Assembly: GCA_003614735.1 (NCBI GenBank)
Contig: KZ992471.1
Location: forward strand, 1-49,522
DNA length: 49,522 nt
DNA from: Thamnocephalis sphaerospora
Taxonomy: Eukaryota > Zoopagomycota > Zoopagomycetes > Zoopagales > Sigmoideomycetaceae
Direction: 5' to 3'
How positions within the stretch are numbered: position 1 is the first letter of the stretch; every line of letters starts with the position of its first letter. Shown here in pieces: positions 18,840-30,059 of the stretch. A program made the position numbers and the translations under genes. The notes below the pieces were generated by a model. The model had not been told where the DNA came from and did no database searches. It saw only the letters and a program-made list of their open reading frames with translations.

Positions 18840-20095
18840 CTAGCAATGGTGGCGCAAGTTTGTCCCCTTACAGCACTTGAACCGACCCATCGACCCCTCT
18901 ACTACGGATGCACTACCAGGTAGCATGACAATGATTCAGGCTGAGGTTCTGTTTAGACTCTTCACCCTTGCACGCTTGTGGCCCTATAACGACGATAGGC
19001 TCGCCTTGTGCACCAAAGTTTGATTCCGTTTAGCATTAGACTGCTGTGCAACTTGTGTGGAAGGTTGCATAGGCCGTCCGCTAAAAGTGTCGGCGCTTGC
19101 GGCGTTTTCAAAACGAACTCCACCTCTCCCTGTCAGGGCCAAGCTGCGCTCGAGTCATGATGTAGTACGTGTGATTTGCAGCAAATGATCATCCTGTCAA
19201 AGGGCAAATAGCACCGCATATGGAAATCGTAATACAGCAGTTGACCGCCACACGACCGTCCTGTTGTGTGACTTGGTCGGCTTTGCGCCTATTGGTGTAT
19301 CTCGCAGCTGCCAGAGCTCTTGGCTTGCCGTAACGGTTGCTTATGTCTAGACCCGGCACTTGCTGGCCACGCACGGCGATCATCACAATAGAGGCCTGGC
19401 TGCGCAATGGCTGTGCTGTATCGAAATGGTTCTACTGGCTAAAGGGCTGCAGCATGCAGTTGCCAGCTGCCACAAAGACGCAGAGAACGCATTCGCCTGT
19501 CGAATGAATACGGTTCATTCAATCGCTAGAGCAGCTGCCTAAATTGTATCTGCAACCGTGTGGCCTCGAATATTCCCCACAGATGGCTCCTTACAGCACA
19601 CTCCCGCTGCTCGGTTCATGGTTTCCAAGGCGTTGCAAACAGCATCAGCATATTTTCGAATGGCACTCGTGCTTGTTGCGTAGGTGTCGTGCGTGCATCA
19701 TGCCTGTTTCGCCCGTATCATATAGAAATTTAGCTGATTCCGCCAGCACGCATCTAGACTGCAATCGCTGAAAGATACATGTGATCAGGCGCGCAGTTGA
19801 ACGCTTCGTATCTCCATAACGTCATTTGTTCAGTCGTGGTTTGGCAGTGCACAGGACCCGTCGCCCACAATCCAGGGCACAAACTGTGCAACAAGCAGGC
19901 TCGGTTGCTATCTATCCTAATTGGGCGACTCCAGTCGAGTTTTGCTGCGCTTCTCGCACCAACCGTCGTGGCCACCGCTGCATAAAGGGTGCCAGGTCAA
20001 AGACTGTGGGATCATCACCGCCTCACCATCGCTGTAAACTTGCCCAGTCTTCTCAGAACCAAATAGCCACCAGAGTAATCTACCCTTTCTGTACA
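18840..20095. other. Gene-poor region upstream of subtilisin gene
   Basis: About 1.25 kb. Short protein-like stretches occur (for instance plus strand 19391-19540, RGLAAQWLCCIEMVLLAKGL), but I could not join them into a gene. May hold remnants of older genes and the subtilisin promoter. Confidence 0.4.
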
Positions 20096-22885
20096 ATGCT
20101 AGCCTGTCGCTCGCTAATAATCACATGTGCTGCGGCCCTAGCACTCTTTTGCATTGCTGCGGCCGATGGAACGCAGCTCCCTTCCACCACCTCCGGGCAG
20201 TTTGTCCGTCGCGCTACGGGCACTGCAAAGTCCTCGGTGGGCGTTGTACCCAAAGCGCGCATGGTTCAGCTGACTGCAAAGCCAGGAACTGCCGATGCCC
20301 GTCAGCAGCGGACAAACTTTCTTGCGCAAATTCGCAAACGATGGAGTGTTAGCAATGTCAAAGAATTCGATCTCGTCATGAACGCTGTATCTTTTAATGT
20401 CATCGGCGGTGAGGAAGGATCGCTGGATGACATGTCTACAATGTCGACAGTGCAGCGCGTTTGGCCGGTCACGGTTGCTGTTGGCCACAGCCCGGTCATA
20501 CATACCGTGGACAGCGCCATGTTCAATGCGACACGATCTGGTCACCACAGGCTGCGAGCCCGTGCCATACGAATCGATGAGAATGGCGCTAGAATTGGCA
20601 TCATTGACTCTGGCATCGACTACAAACACCCGCAGCTCGGCGGATGTTTTGGAGCTGGCTGCTTCATCTCGCACGGTTACGATTTTGTCGGCGATGCGTA
20701 CACCGGCAGCAATAATGCGCGACCTGACTCGGACCCAATGGATGAATGCAACGGACACGGAACGCACGTAGCCGGCACGGCAATCGAGGCTCGCACCGGC
20801 GTGGGTATCCGCTCGTTGGGTGCATACCGCGTCCTGGGCTGTACCGGCAATACGGAGCTTCCCATCCTTGCCCAGGCCATGGAGCGCGCCGCTTCGGACG
20901 GCATGGACATCATCAACATCTCCATTGGCAGCGGCACGCATTTTTTCAACTACGCCGATGCAATTGCCGCTCAAACGTTGACAGAAATGGGCATTGTGGT
21001 CATTTCATCCGCTGGTAACGACGGTGCTATCGGTATGGGCGCCATCTCCAGTCCTGGCACAGCGCCCGGTGTCATATCAGTGGCCTCAGCATACATGGAT
21101 AGCATACAAAACTTTAGCTTTTCATACAACGGCCGGACCCGCTACGTCTACCTGTCTTCTGTGGGTCAGGTGTTCATGGGCGGCGTAAAAGCCACGCTAG
21201 TCGATCTGCGCGGCTCAAGCGACCCGTATGGCTGCAATCCCACCACCCAAAAGTACACCGGCAAGTATCCGTTTGTCAAGCGCGGTCAGTGCTCTTTCCA
21301 GCAAAAGGCGGCAATTGCGCAAGCAGCCGGCGCTATGGGTCTGGTTGTGCACAGCGACATCAACGACCCCGATGGTCGGCAGCCGGCCGTGGATGGCTCG
21401 GTGATTCGTATCCCCGTTGTATTGCTAAATAAGAATGATGGCGATGCTCTGCGCGGCTCAAGCGGTGGCACAATCACCATCACCGGCGACGAGTACAGCC
21501 AGGTAGCTCAAAACCCCGAGAACGGTAGTTGGTCTGCATTCTCTTCGGTCGGACCGGTGGCCGATGGTAGCATGCTCAAGCCTGATGTCGCGGCCCGCGG
21601 GTCGAACCGCCTCAGTCTTTTCCCGCGTGCCCTCGGCTCGATGGCCATCATGAGCGGCACCAGCATGGCAGCACCTGCCGTGACCAGAGTTGCCGCGCTG
21701 GTCTACAGAAAGGCCATTGCAGGAGAAAGCAGGGCCGGGTATGTAGCAGCCGTAAAGCGCGCTCTCGTGGGACGCTCTTACACAGGCAAATCGTCCATTT
21801 CCATCCGCTCTGTCGTCAATCCCGACAAAGCCGACGGCACTTACAACGAGCCCATCATCAATATCGGCGCCGGTCGCGTTACAACCCAGGACTTTCCCAA
21901 CGACCTGTGGGGCTTCAACCCAATCTCAATGGCAATCCAGGGTGCGCGCCAAAGCGGCAACAGGTATGCAGGCAGCGTGAGCATCTCGCTTACAGGTCGC
22001 GTACCCGCTGGTACGATCAAGTTGAGCACAATGAGCAGTGTCGCCTACTCTTGCTGGGATAATGGACGGGAAACGGATCCGTTGCTGTGGAACCCGCCTG
22101 TGCAGTATACCATGTCTCCTAGCTCATTCTACGTCTCCAAGAAATACACCGGCGGCTCTATCAACACGCCGCGGCCACTGTCCTCGAAGTTCTCGTACAC
22201 CATCGATACTAGCGCCTATCCCAACCGCTACTGGATTGTCAGCGGTCTGGTTGTCGCGACCATCGGCACAGAGTCGGTGCGTCTTCCATTCCAAATCCGC
22301 GCGGGCAATCCGGCTAGCATCATGCCACTTGATCTTGCAACTGCCAAGCTGGAGCTAGCCAACGATGACGGTCTCATCAAAGGTGCAACGTCCTATAGCG
22401 TGCGTACGGACGGCACCTACACCGGTGCTCGCTTCCGTCTAAACTACCCGACAGATAAGCTCTTTGTTGTCGTGGAGCACGCGACAACGCAGAAGCAACT
22501 GGGCATGGCAAGCCAAGCCTACGGCGAGGATGTTGTACGCACTGTAGGCGGGTCTGATGAGGACTACTTTATCTCGTGGGACGGATGGGTCAATGCCATG
22601 CCATCGTTTGGTCAGCCCACGGCCGATATGACGCCCGTTCCGGACGGCGATTATCGCCTTCGTGTTTACGTTGCGCTGCCATACTCGCCGCTCAATGACC
22701 CGGCATCCTACAAGTCTTGGCTTTCTCCAGTCATCAAGGTTAGCGGTGTCACAGCGGCTGCCGGCGGCAACACAAACGTCAAGGCTAGCGCCACGGCGCG
22801 CACGGTGTTTCCACGCATGAACGGCTACGGCACTCCCAAGAGCGTGATGGCCAATGCGGCCGCGGTCGGGCGCGTTCTCATCTAA
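20096..22885 (+). CDS. Secreted subtilisin-like serine protease (S8) with PA domain
   Basis: Intronless, 929 residues. Signal peptide 1-24 (LIITCAAALALFCIAAADG); inhibitor-type propeptide about 55-130; S8 catalytic domain with the triad D171 (GIIDSGID), H221 (NGHGTHVAGT) and S523 (SGTSMAAPA) and oxyanion N308 (SSAGNDG). A protease-associated (PA) insert sits at about 376-452 (DPYGCNPTTQKYTG ... IPVVLLNKNDG), as in Vpr/C5a-peptidase-type subtilases. The C-terminal ~350 residues form an Fn3-like region with a segment (about 790-880) typical of the extended subtilases. All catalytic residues are intact. The ATG at 20096 starts the signal peptide; the frame is open further upstream without ATG support. 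Probably digests extracellular protein for nutrition or host or prey attack. Confidence 0.93.
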   Translation: MLACRSLIITCAAALALFCIAAADGTQLPSTTSGQFVRRATGTAKSSVGVVPKARMVQLTAKPGTADARQQRTNFLAQIRKRWSVSNVKEFDLVMNAVSFNVIGGEEGSLDDMSTMSTVQRVWPVTVAVGHSPVIHTVDSAMFNATRSGHHRLRARAIRIDENGARIGIIDSGIDYKHPQLGGCFGAGCFISHGYDFVGDAYTGSNNARPDSDPMDECNGHGTHVAGTAIEARTGVGIRSLGAYRVLGCTGNTELPILAQAMERAASDGMDIINISIGSGTHFFNYADAIAAQTLTEMGIVVISSAGNDGAIGMGAISSPGTAPGVISVASAYMDSIQNFSFSYNGRTRYVYLSSVGQVFMGGVKATLVDLRGSSDPYGCNPTTQKYTGKYPFVKRGQCSFQQKAAIAQAAGAMGLVVHSDINDPDGRQPAVDGSVIRIPVVLLNKNDGDALRGSSGGTITITGDEYSQVAQNPENGSWSAFSSVGPVADGSMLKPDVAARGSNRLSLFPRALGSMAIMSGTSMAAPAVTRVAALVYRKAIAGESRAGYVAAVKRALVGRSYTGKSSISIRSVVNPDKADGTYNEPIINIGAGRVTTQDFPNDLWGFNPISMAIQGARQSGNRYAGSVSISLTGRVPAGTIKLSTMSSVAYSCWDNGRETDPLLWNPPVQYTMSPSSFYVSKKYTGGSINTPRPLSSKFSYTIDTSAYPNRYWIVSGLVVATIGTESVRLPFQIRAGNPASIMPLDLATAKLELANDDGLIKGATSYSVRTDGTYTGARFRLNYPTDKLFVVVEHATTQKQLGMASQAYGEDVVRTVGGSDEDYFISWDGWVNAMPSFGQPTADMTPVPDGDYRLRVYVALPYSPLNDPASYKSWLSPVIKVSGVTAAAGGNTNVKASATARTVFPRMNGYGTPKSVMANAAAVGRVLI

Positions 22886-23091
22886 GCCGTACTTTATGTA
22901 GCTCTATTTGCTCACTTGAGCTTATACGCTGTTGAGCAATAGCAAAGTGTGCTTTAATCCTACTACAAGGTTTACAATAGGTGTACCCCAGTGCAAGGAC
23001 CATTATGATATGGCATACATCATTTCAAATACCATCCCGCCGCTCTTGCCAAAATATCCATACGTCCACTCGTGCTTCACTCGTTCCCAGC
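22886..23091. other. Gap between subtilisin gene and MSH4
   Basis: About 200 bases. MSH4's true start could lie within it, since its reading frame is open upstream of the chosen ATG. Confidence 0.4.
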
Positions 23092-26000
23092 ATGTCCATA
23101 AGACTTACAGATGTTATTGCCGCACTAACGTGTAGCAAAGATCGCAGCAGCAAAGGCAATGCGATGGGCTTGTGCGTGCTCGATCAGGGCACGAGCCAAT
23201 GTATAATGTCGCAGGCAGGTGTATGAGCGACTTTTCGCGTATACAGCAGCACTGCACACCAGCTAAACCGGGCGCGCAGTATCTCGATCAGCAGGGATAC
23301 CAGCATACATTGTACCAAATGAGCATACATCGGCCACGGATGGTGTGTGTGTGTGCGTGTGTGTGTGTGTGCATATATCGCATGATATGCATTGACATGC
23401 AACGTAGATTCTTGTGCCTGGCAGCGCTGATCGAGCAAACCACGTATACCTTGCACGGGCACTGTGCCACCACTTTCCGGAGACGCGTCTGGTTGTGGTA
23501 GCCCCAAAGCTTTGCAATGCTTCAGCAGGTGCAGATACAGGATGTATGCACGTATAATATGTGCTAATAACCAGGTTCTGTTTGCCAGGCAAACGATACG
23601 TTAAGCAGTTCAAAGTCCTGTCCAACGCATCACCAGACAGACTGGCACTGGGTAACCGGTATGTTTTACCACAAGACTTTACACAGGCTTAATGCTAATG
23701 CGCCACAGCCTGCGTGCACTCGCAGCAGCAGGAGGATTATTTAGGTACTATAGCTACGATGCGATATAGTACCAAACGCGCTTCTTACGTCATCCTATAT
23801 CATGTAGCTATCTCGAGCACAAAGGCGAGCAGTATACGCCGGCAGCACACACGATACTCTTTGTTTGTCCCGAGCTGGAAGGTGGGGTTGCTCAGTCTGT
23901 CTCCGCATTATCTACAGCTGACAGGTTTCTACATGCCAGGAACGATGATTATTGGCAAGTTCTAGGACTAGCCAAGTGCAGTATGAGATGCTGTTAACGG
24001 CTCCGCGTCAGACCATGAAACGGCACGCGGCTTGGAGCTTGTTCAGAGTCTGCATTACACTGGCAAGGGACCAACACTTTACGGTTGGTTAGCAGACACG
24101 ATATTGCAGCTGTTTGCGTACTCACAACCGCTGCCGATCATAGATGCTATAAACACCACAAAGACAGGCATGGGTGGTGAGTTTGCGCGACAGCAAGCTG
24201 CAAGCTATACGCCTAATGCATATTGCACTGCAGCGCTGCTACTGCGTACAATGATACTGCAGCCATCTTTTGGTAGCCAACAGCCAGCCCCCGCTCGTAA
24301 ACGTCCCGTCTCACGCATATCCGCTGTTTGACAGACACAGCCATCATTGAAGCTCGACTAGATGCTGTGCAAGGTAGGCTATATGCGCTGCTGTAAACGA
24401 GCACGGTGATAATGCTGAAAATGCAACAAGAACTGGCAGGAGATCAGGTAATCTCGTCATGCTGGTGTAGTATTATCATTAGAGCACTGTCGACACCAAG
24501 GCTTTTGCTGACATTTTGGTGCTCCAGGATGCTCTATCAAGCATCCAGCACGGTTCGTGTGCATGTCTTTGGGCGCTAAATTGCGCTAATCTAACGGGTG
24601 TGGCGCGCAAGCAGGCCTGGCCGCATTGCCAAATACCAGCGGTTTTGTGGCGATGGCAAGCAAAGTTTACAATGCATGCGTGGCAGTTTGGACGCTAACA
24701 ACATCGGCTCGTTCTAGCTCTGCAGTCCAGCCAATGTGCAGAGCCACATGCTACTGGAGGGCATGTTGAAGCTCTATCTGCTGATACAGAAAGCAAGGCT
24801 TCTAGGCGATAGTCTAAAGCAGACGCGCTGTGACCTGCTTGAAAAGACACGTAGGGTTAGTGTGTAGCCGTCTATTTCTATGCATTCATGACATCTGATG
24901 AATATACTAGTGGCTGCAAAACAGAGCAGTGCTTTCCGTGGCAAGCACGCTAGAGGATGTGCTGGAGGAGGCTATCATTACACAGCAACGCGGCGGCCGA
25001 CAAAATGGAGCAGGTGCACTATACACACTTTTTGCCGTAAAGGTGAGCATTCTTGAGGCGAAGATGCGCGCTGAATGCAGCAACTGATAGCTAAAGTGCT
25101 ATTCGTATAGGCTGGCAAACATTCAGCACTAGCACTTGGTAAGCGCCACCAGGCATGGCATGCAGAGGGCGCGTTGCTAATTTTTGCAGCATATCAAACA
25201 TACGCCGAGATCATCTCGGATATGAACACGCTAACTGCCAGTTACCAAGGTAGCGCTGCGTGCTCGCCAGAAAACAGAAATATCGGCTTGACACATGTGC
25301 ACACAGAGCAGCACGGTATAGCACTGCGGCTCTTACGCGGCAGGAAGAACACGTTTGTGTTCCAGGCTGCTGAGCGCCATAGACAGCCGAACCAGTATAT
25401 GCATGATCTGCTCGCGCTCAGCGGGACAGTAGGAAAGACGCGCTTCACTTCACCGAGTCTGGTAATCCAGTGTAGCTGTCAGCAATACTACGTTTGCCAA
25501 CGCTGCTGATGCTTCTGCCGTCAGGCCAAGCTCAACGTGAGACTGCGAAACGTCACGGACGAGATAGATGTACTGTCCACCAGGTAAAGCATGCGCTCTA
25601 CCTCATATGCGCAATTTTTTACCAAATACGTTGCAGGATTCTGCGCCCAATTCTGGAGCGTGTGCAAAAAGAGCAGCTCGGCAATATCCACCATATGCTA
25701 GAGGCCGTTGCGCTTCTAGATGTGCTTGCGTGCTTTGCATACAATGCCATCAACAAACACCAAAGTACGTGGTGGAATATTGATGCTAGCATCTGCTGCT
25801 AATGCTCACGCCGCCATACAGTTAGACCAGTCCTTGCGGATACGGTTGTGTTGAAACAGCACGGACATGCGTTTCCACTAGACAAGAAAACCAACCGCTG
25901 GCAGCACCTGGTAAAAAACGACGCATATTTGGCGGATGACTGCAACATCCAACTGGTCTACGGGTAAGTTCGCCGTGCAATACAGTTTGCACGCCTGAAA

Positions 26001-27059
26001 GCCAGAGTATTGCGTGCAGACCAAACATGAGCGGCAAGTCCACCTACGTGAAGCAAGTCGCCTACACCCTTATACTGGCCCAAGTTGGCGCATTGTGAGT
26101 ACTGCTATCGAGACAAATGTTGACGCTGGCTAATATTTTGCTCCAGCGTGTCAGCTGAATACGCTGCCGTGCGATGCTACGATCGGATATTATTCAGAAA
26201 CTATTGCGGATCAACGTTTCCAGCATCGTCGGCCTTTGTGCAGCAGATGCACGACATGGCTCAGACTTTAAGCGCTGTTTCTAGCCGTTCTTTGCTGATT
26301 CTAGATGAAGCTGAAAAGAGTGAGTGGCAGCAAGCTATTGTGCAGGCTTGTTTACGCAGCCTTATTGCCGCGCAGACACGAGCTACGCAGAAGGGGTAGG
26401 ACTGAGTGCGGCCTTTTGCAAAGCGTTGGCCAAGAAGCAGGTGCGATTTTGCGCTGGAACAACTGCAGCAGCATCTGACGCACACTAGGTCCACGTGTTG
26501 ATGGCGACGCATGCTCCGGAGCTCAAGTGCTGCTGTCAGCGACTTGGCGTCAGCGTCGTTTCTTATAGCATGAAGGTTAGCCAACATCTCGCGCCAGATC
26601 CAAGCAGATGCCCACACGTTGCAAGCGCAAACAGGCCGGGCCATCAAGCGACGCTGGCAACGCCGCGTCCCACTACACAATCGACCCAGCTCCCAGTAGC
26701 GCTGGGCACAGCCGCGACTACGGTTGGTGAGCCTATGTAGTATTCGCTCTGCTCGTCTCATGCAAGCCTGGCGTTACACGTTAGGGCTGGATCTAGCTGA
26801 ACGGGCGCAGCTTCCCAAAGAGGTCGTTGACAGGGCACGCCAGGTGATTGTCACCAAGGTATGCATTCTGCCAGCAGCGCTAACATGTTTGCTGCTAAGC
26901 CAGACGCTGCATAAGCGACCGCCAAGCGCGGAGATGCCCTGGTGGCTCCAGGCGTTATGTGCATTGATGCGCCGGTCGCCAGGGTGTGACCAGACCCTTC
27001 GTCGCCAGTTAGCTGCATTGCAGGCAAGGGTGCTGGATTCGTCAGGCCACACCATCTGA
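23092..27059 (+). CDS. MSH4: Meiotic MutS homologue Msh4, divergent
   Basis: Pairs with Msh5 to stabilise crossover intermediates; it has no mismatch-repair domain I. I traced 27 in-phase exons: 23092-23220, 23408-23528, 23589-23658, 23709-23744, 23808-23881, 23925-23954, 23988-24083, 24144-24176, 24234-24272, 24335-24373, 24431-24447, 24483-24552, 24615-24664, 24718-24855, 24911-25042, 25111-25138, 25190-25249, 25322-25461, 25525-25583, 25637-25764, 25822-25963, 26020-26094, 26147-26319, 26376-26440, 26489-26726, 26767-26858, 26904-27059 (809 residues). Core lever motif NTTKTGMG...LLRTMILQP is Msh4-type. Walker A GPNMSGKST (544-552) and Walker B LLILDE (D622, E623) are intact, but the usual LGRGT after Walker B reads AEKNT. 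Intron 1 carries a (GT)n run. Exon 6-7 joining needs a 33 bp GC-AG intron. The start is uncertain. Confidence 0.85.
23342..23372. repeat. (GT)n microsatellite
   Basis: Imperfect GT run of about 30 bases with one GC interruption, placed by my model in the long first intron of MSH4 (23221-23407). Confidence 0.9.
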
Positions 27060-27215
27060 AGCGTGTCGACGCCACCACGAGCGCCGACGACCAGCAACCA
27101 CCTTCATTCTCCACTTGCATCTGCCGCGGTCGCGGCCTGCCTCTGCCACCTTCTCCTCCACTGCGCCTTGCTTCGCTCCTGGCCAATCTACCTCTGCGCC
27201 AGCAGCAATTAAAGC

Positions 27216-29982
27216 ATGTTGGACGCGCGCAAAAGCGTGTACGCGCTCCTGTTGCTGCTGCGCCTCTGCTGCGCACTGGCACCAGGCTACCTGCATCCAG
27301 ACGAGTTTTTCCAGTCGCCCGAGATCAGCGCCCAGAGTGTGCTGAATGTGCACGGCTTTGTGCCCTGGGAGTATCAGCCTGATCAGCCCTGCCGCTCTAT
27401 TGTGATTCCGTAAGTGCGCTGGCGCTTTGGATCGCACTGAACTGCCGGCTTACTCTGCGCGGGTGCCTGACCCACCAGAGGACTTGCCACTGGACTGCCG
27501 TTTTTCCTTCTAAAGTGCCTGCAGACTGTGCTTGAATGGCTTGGCTACGCAGGTGTGTGGCCGCGTCGACGCGTAGGCCACCCTGTGCAGTACTGACGCT
27601 CGCAAACAGTCACCGTCATTACACCCGTATCCGTTTATGCCACCACACGAGTCTCTGCATTTCTGTACTCTATGCTCGTCGGTACGCAGTCTAGTGCGCT
27701 GTCTGCTATTGCAGTCTATGCGCCAGGCACGATCATACTCACGCGGCATACTGTATCCAATTGAACCACGGTAGATTTGGCGGTTCATCGTATCTGCCGC
27801 CTCAACGGTCAAGATCCGTGGCGTCCACTGCTGGTTGCCGCTTCATCTCACGCCCTGCTCGTCTATCATACACGCTCCTTTTCAAATGCCATCGAATCAG
27901 AGCTGCTTGGCCTGTCGCTGTGGGCGTTTTTCCGACTGGTCAAATCAGGACTGGGCAAACGGACGGGCCGCAAGCACACGCGTGTGGTGCGTAAACTCTG
28001 TATATCCTGTACGCACACGCTCGCGCCGGCAGCATTTTAACCTTATCGCGCTGTACGGCTAGGCTCCGTTCAGAGTTTCCATTGCGCTAGGCGGCCTGCT
28101 GGCCCTTGGCCTGTTCTCGCGAATCACCTCGGTGCTGTTTAGTTTGCCGATTGTCTTGGCATTCTGCTATGTTGCAGATCGGCGGTTCCATCATGGACAC
28201 AACGTAGGCGTGTACGTGGATGCATAATGCGCGAGTGGCATGCGATCGGGTGCGCAGTTGCTAAGCATACTTGTGATGTCTGCACAGAATGGGCCGCGTC
28301 GGCAACTTGCTCACGGAGGCCATGCCTGTTCTTTTTGGTGTGGCGTCGGTCACCACCGTGTGTCTAATAGCCGACTCGCTTTATTTCGGCCAGCTGCAGC
28401 TGATGCTTTTCAACGAACCGCTTCACCCGCGCGACCTGTTCTCGCTTCTGCTGTCGCCTCAGCTATGGGGCGGCTTTTCATTTAGGGTATGCTGCTTGTA
28501 GACGGATGTCACGCCATCTTTGCTGACTGCTGTGTGGCATACACGATATCAGGGATCGCTAGTGGTGACGCCGTGGAATAACGCCATGTACAACGTGGAT
28601 GCGGACAATCTCAGCCAGCACGGACTGCATCCGCGGTACCTTCACCTGCTGCTTAACATGCCCTTGCTGTTCGGTCCTCTGGCGCTACTCGGCTACTGGA
28701 CAGGAATACGCAAGCTGGCAAACCGGCGGCTAACGTCGCGTGTCTACTATCGCACAGGTATGTGGTGCCAATCAGCGGGAATGCTGCACTATGCGTCCAT
28801 CTGCACACAGCGGCCGTACACGGCAGATGCTATTCAAAGCAATGGATACGTGTCGCCAAGCAGGCCTAGAGGAAACAGACATGGCGCAGTGCGAGCGTTA
28901 CCTCGTAGCATTGCGCATGCGCCATAGGAGTGGATGCCAGTCATACGCTGCGTTGTAGACCGGCAGTGTAACTTACCCGCGTTCCTACATTTTCATCGTC
29001 GCCAGTGACTGCCTACGTTGTCATCTGTGGCGTCGCCGCACTTTCCATCATGCCGCATCAAGAAGCGCGTTTTTTGCTTCCGGTGCTTACACCGCTGGTG
29101 GTGACACTTGCACCGCAGCTTGAGGCCCGCTCGAAATTATTTTGGGCAAGTAGTATTCGCTACTCGGCCTACACATCTACATGCGATGCTTACACCGGTG
29201 ACTGTATGATACAGGCCGTCTGGATAGTGTTCAATGCCGTTTGCGCTTTTGTCTTTGGCGTGGTGCACCAGAGTGGTGTGCTACCGGCTATTGACCACGT
29301 TTACCGCGACTCTATGGTTGGCGAATGCAAGCCATGGGGTGTGGACGGGCTTGCTTGCACCCGCGGCACAATCTCTTTCGAAGCAGATGGTACATGGCTT
29401 GCGTGCCCAGCTTGCGGTATGGCACTAACAGGCGCCTGTGATGTGATCCTACACTGCAGGAACGCTACGCAAGACAAACGTCATCTTTTACAAGACCTAC
29501 ATGCCGCCACTTCATCTATTTCTACAGCCAGCTGACGGTAGGTGTAGTCGTACTAGTGCCGATTTATCTCGTATTAACCATGGCGACCTTGTAAAGCAGC
29601 CGATGCGAGCATCAATGTGACAGATCTGGCCGGTGCACCGCTACCGCAGCTTGCAGAGCAACTACAAATAGGAACGCCCGTTCATGCTGCTAGTCTGGAA
29701 GCGGTGGACGGATCAATGTTTGCGCGCCACAAAGACGGCTCGTTTGAGCGGTAAGTGTTACGGCACGCTATGCAACCATGTCAGACACCCGACTAAGCAG
29801 GATCCGCACATGCTAGAACACTTCTGGTGACGCCTGCTTATGTGGATCTGTCGTCGCTGCCTGTGCGCCTTGCGCGACTGCATGCGATATTTCCGCATGT
29901 CAACTATGACGACCTGGACAAGCTGCTGGCCAGCCCCACTACGACCACCGCTTCACTCGCCATTTATCAGCTAGTCGCATGA
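27216..29982 (+). CDS. SMP3: GPI mannosyltransferase IV (Smp3/PIG-Z)
   Basis: ER multi-pass enzyme adding the fourth mannose to the GPI-anchor precursor, essential in yeasts. Twelve exons: 27216-27409, 27479-27552, 27610-27681, 27775-27986, 28063-28184, 28288-28486, 28553-28757, 29006-29145, 29215-29389, 29460-29537, 29600-29750, 29817-29982; 595 residues (human PIG-Z 579). The GT22 lumenal motif [11 protein letters not shown] follows the first membrane segment; other family blocks are [11 protein letters not shown], the [15 protein letters not shown] region, [11 protein letters not shown] and FYKTYMPP. Intron 8 (29146-29214) is GC-AG (TGG|GCAAGT). Intron 5 has a weak GTTCCA donor but restores frame. 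The 248 bp gap 28758-29005 may hide one more exon. Confidence 0.92.
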
Positions 29983-30059
29983 TAGCAGATATATAAGTCT
30001 ATAGCTTGCTATTATTGTGCATGCGCCATGTGTCTGGGTGGTTGTGCACTTGGTGTATG

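Noticed and set aside
20138-20974. Long minus-strand ORF (278 codons) under the subtilisin gene
   Set aside because: Antisense to conserved subtilisin catalytic motifs; an effect of codon bias.
23408-23470. Apparent frame shift near the start of MSH4
   Set aside because: A phase-0 intron 23221-23407 gives an open, family-like frame; kept only as an uncertainty in the findings.
26261-26761. Minus-strand ORF of 166 codons
   Set aside because: Overlaps MSH4 exons with intact Walker B and downstream motifs; no independent support.
28184-28288. Apparent frame shift in SMP3
   Set aside because: Resolved by a GTTCCA donor at 28185: the exon then ends in phase 2 and joins the next exon in frame.
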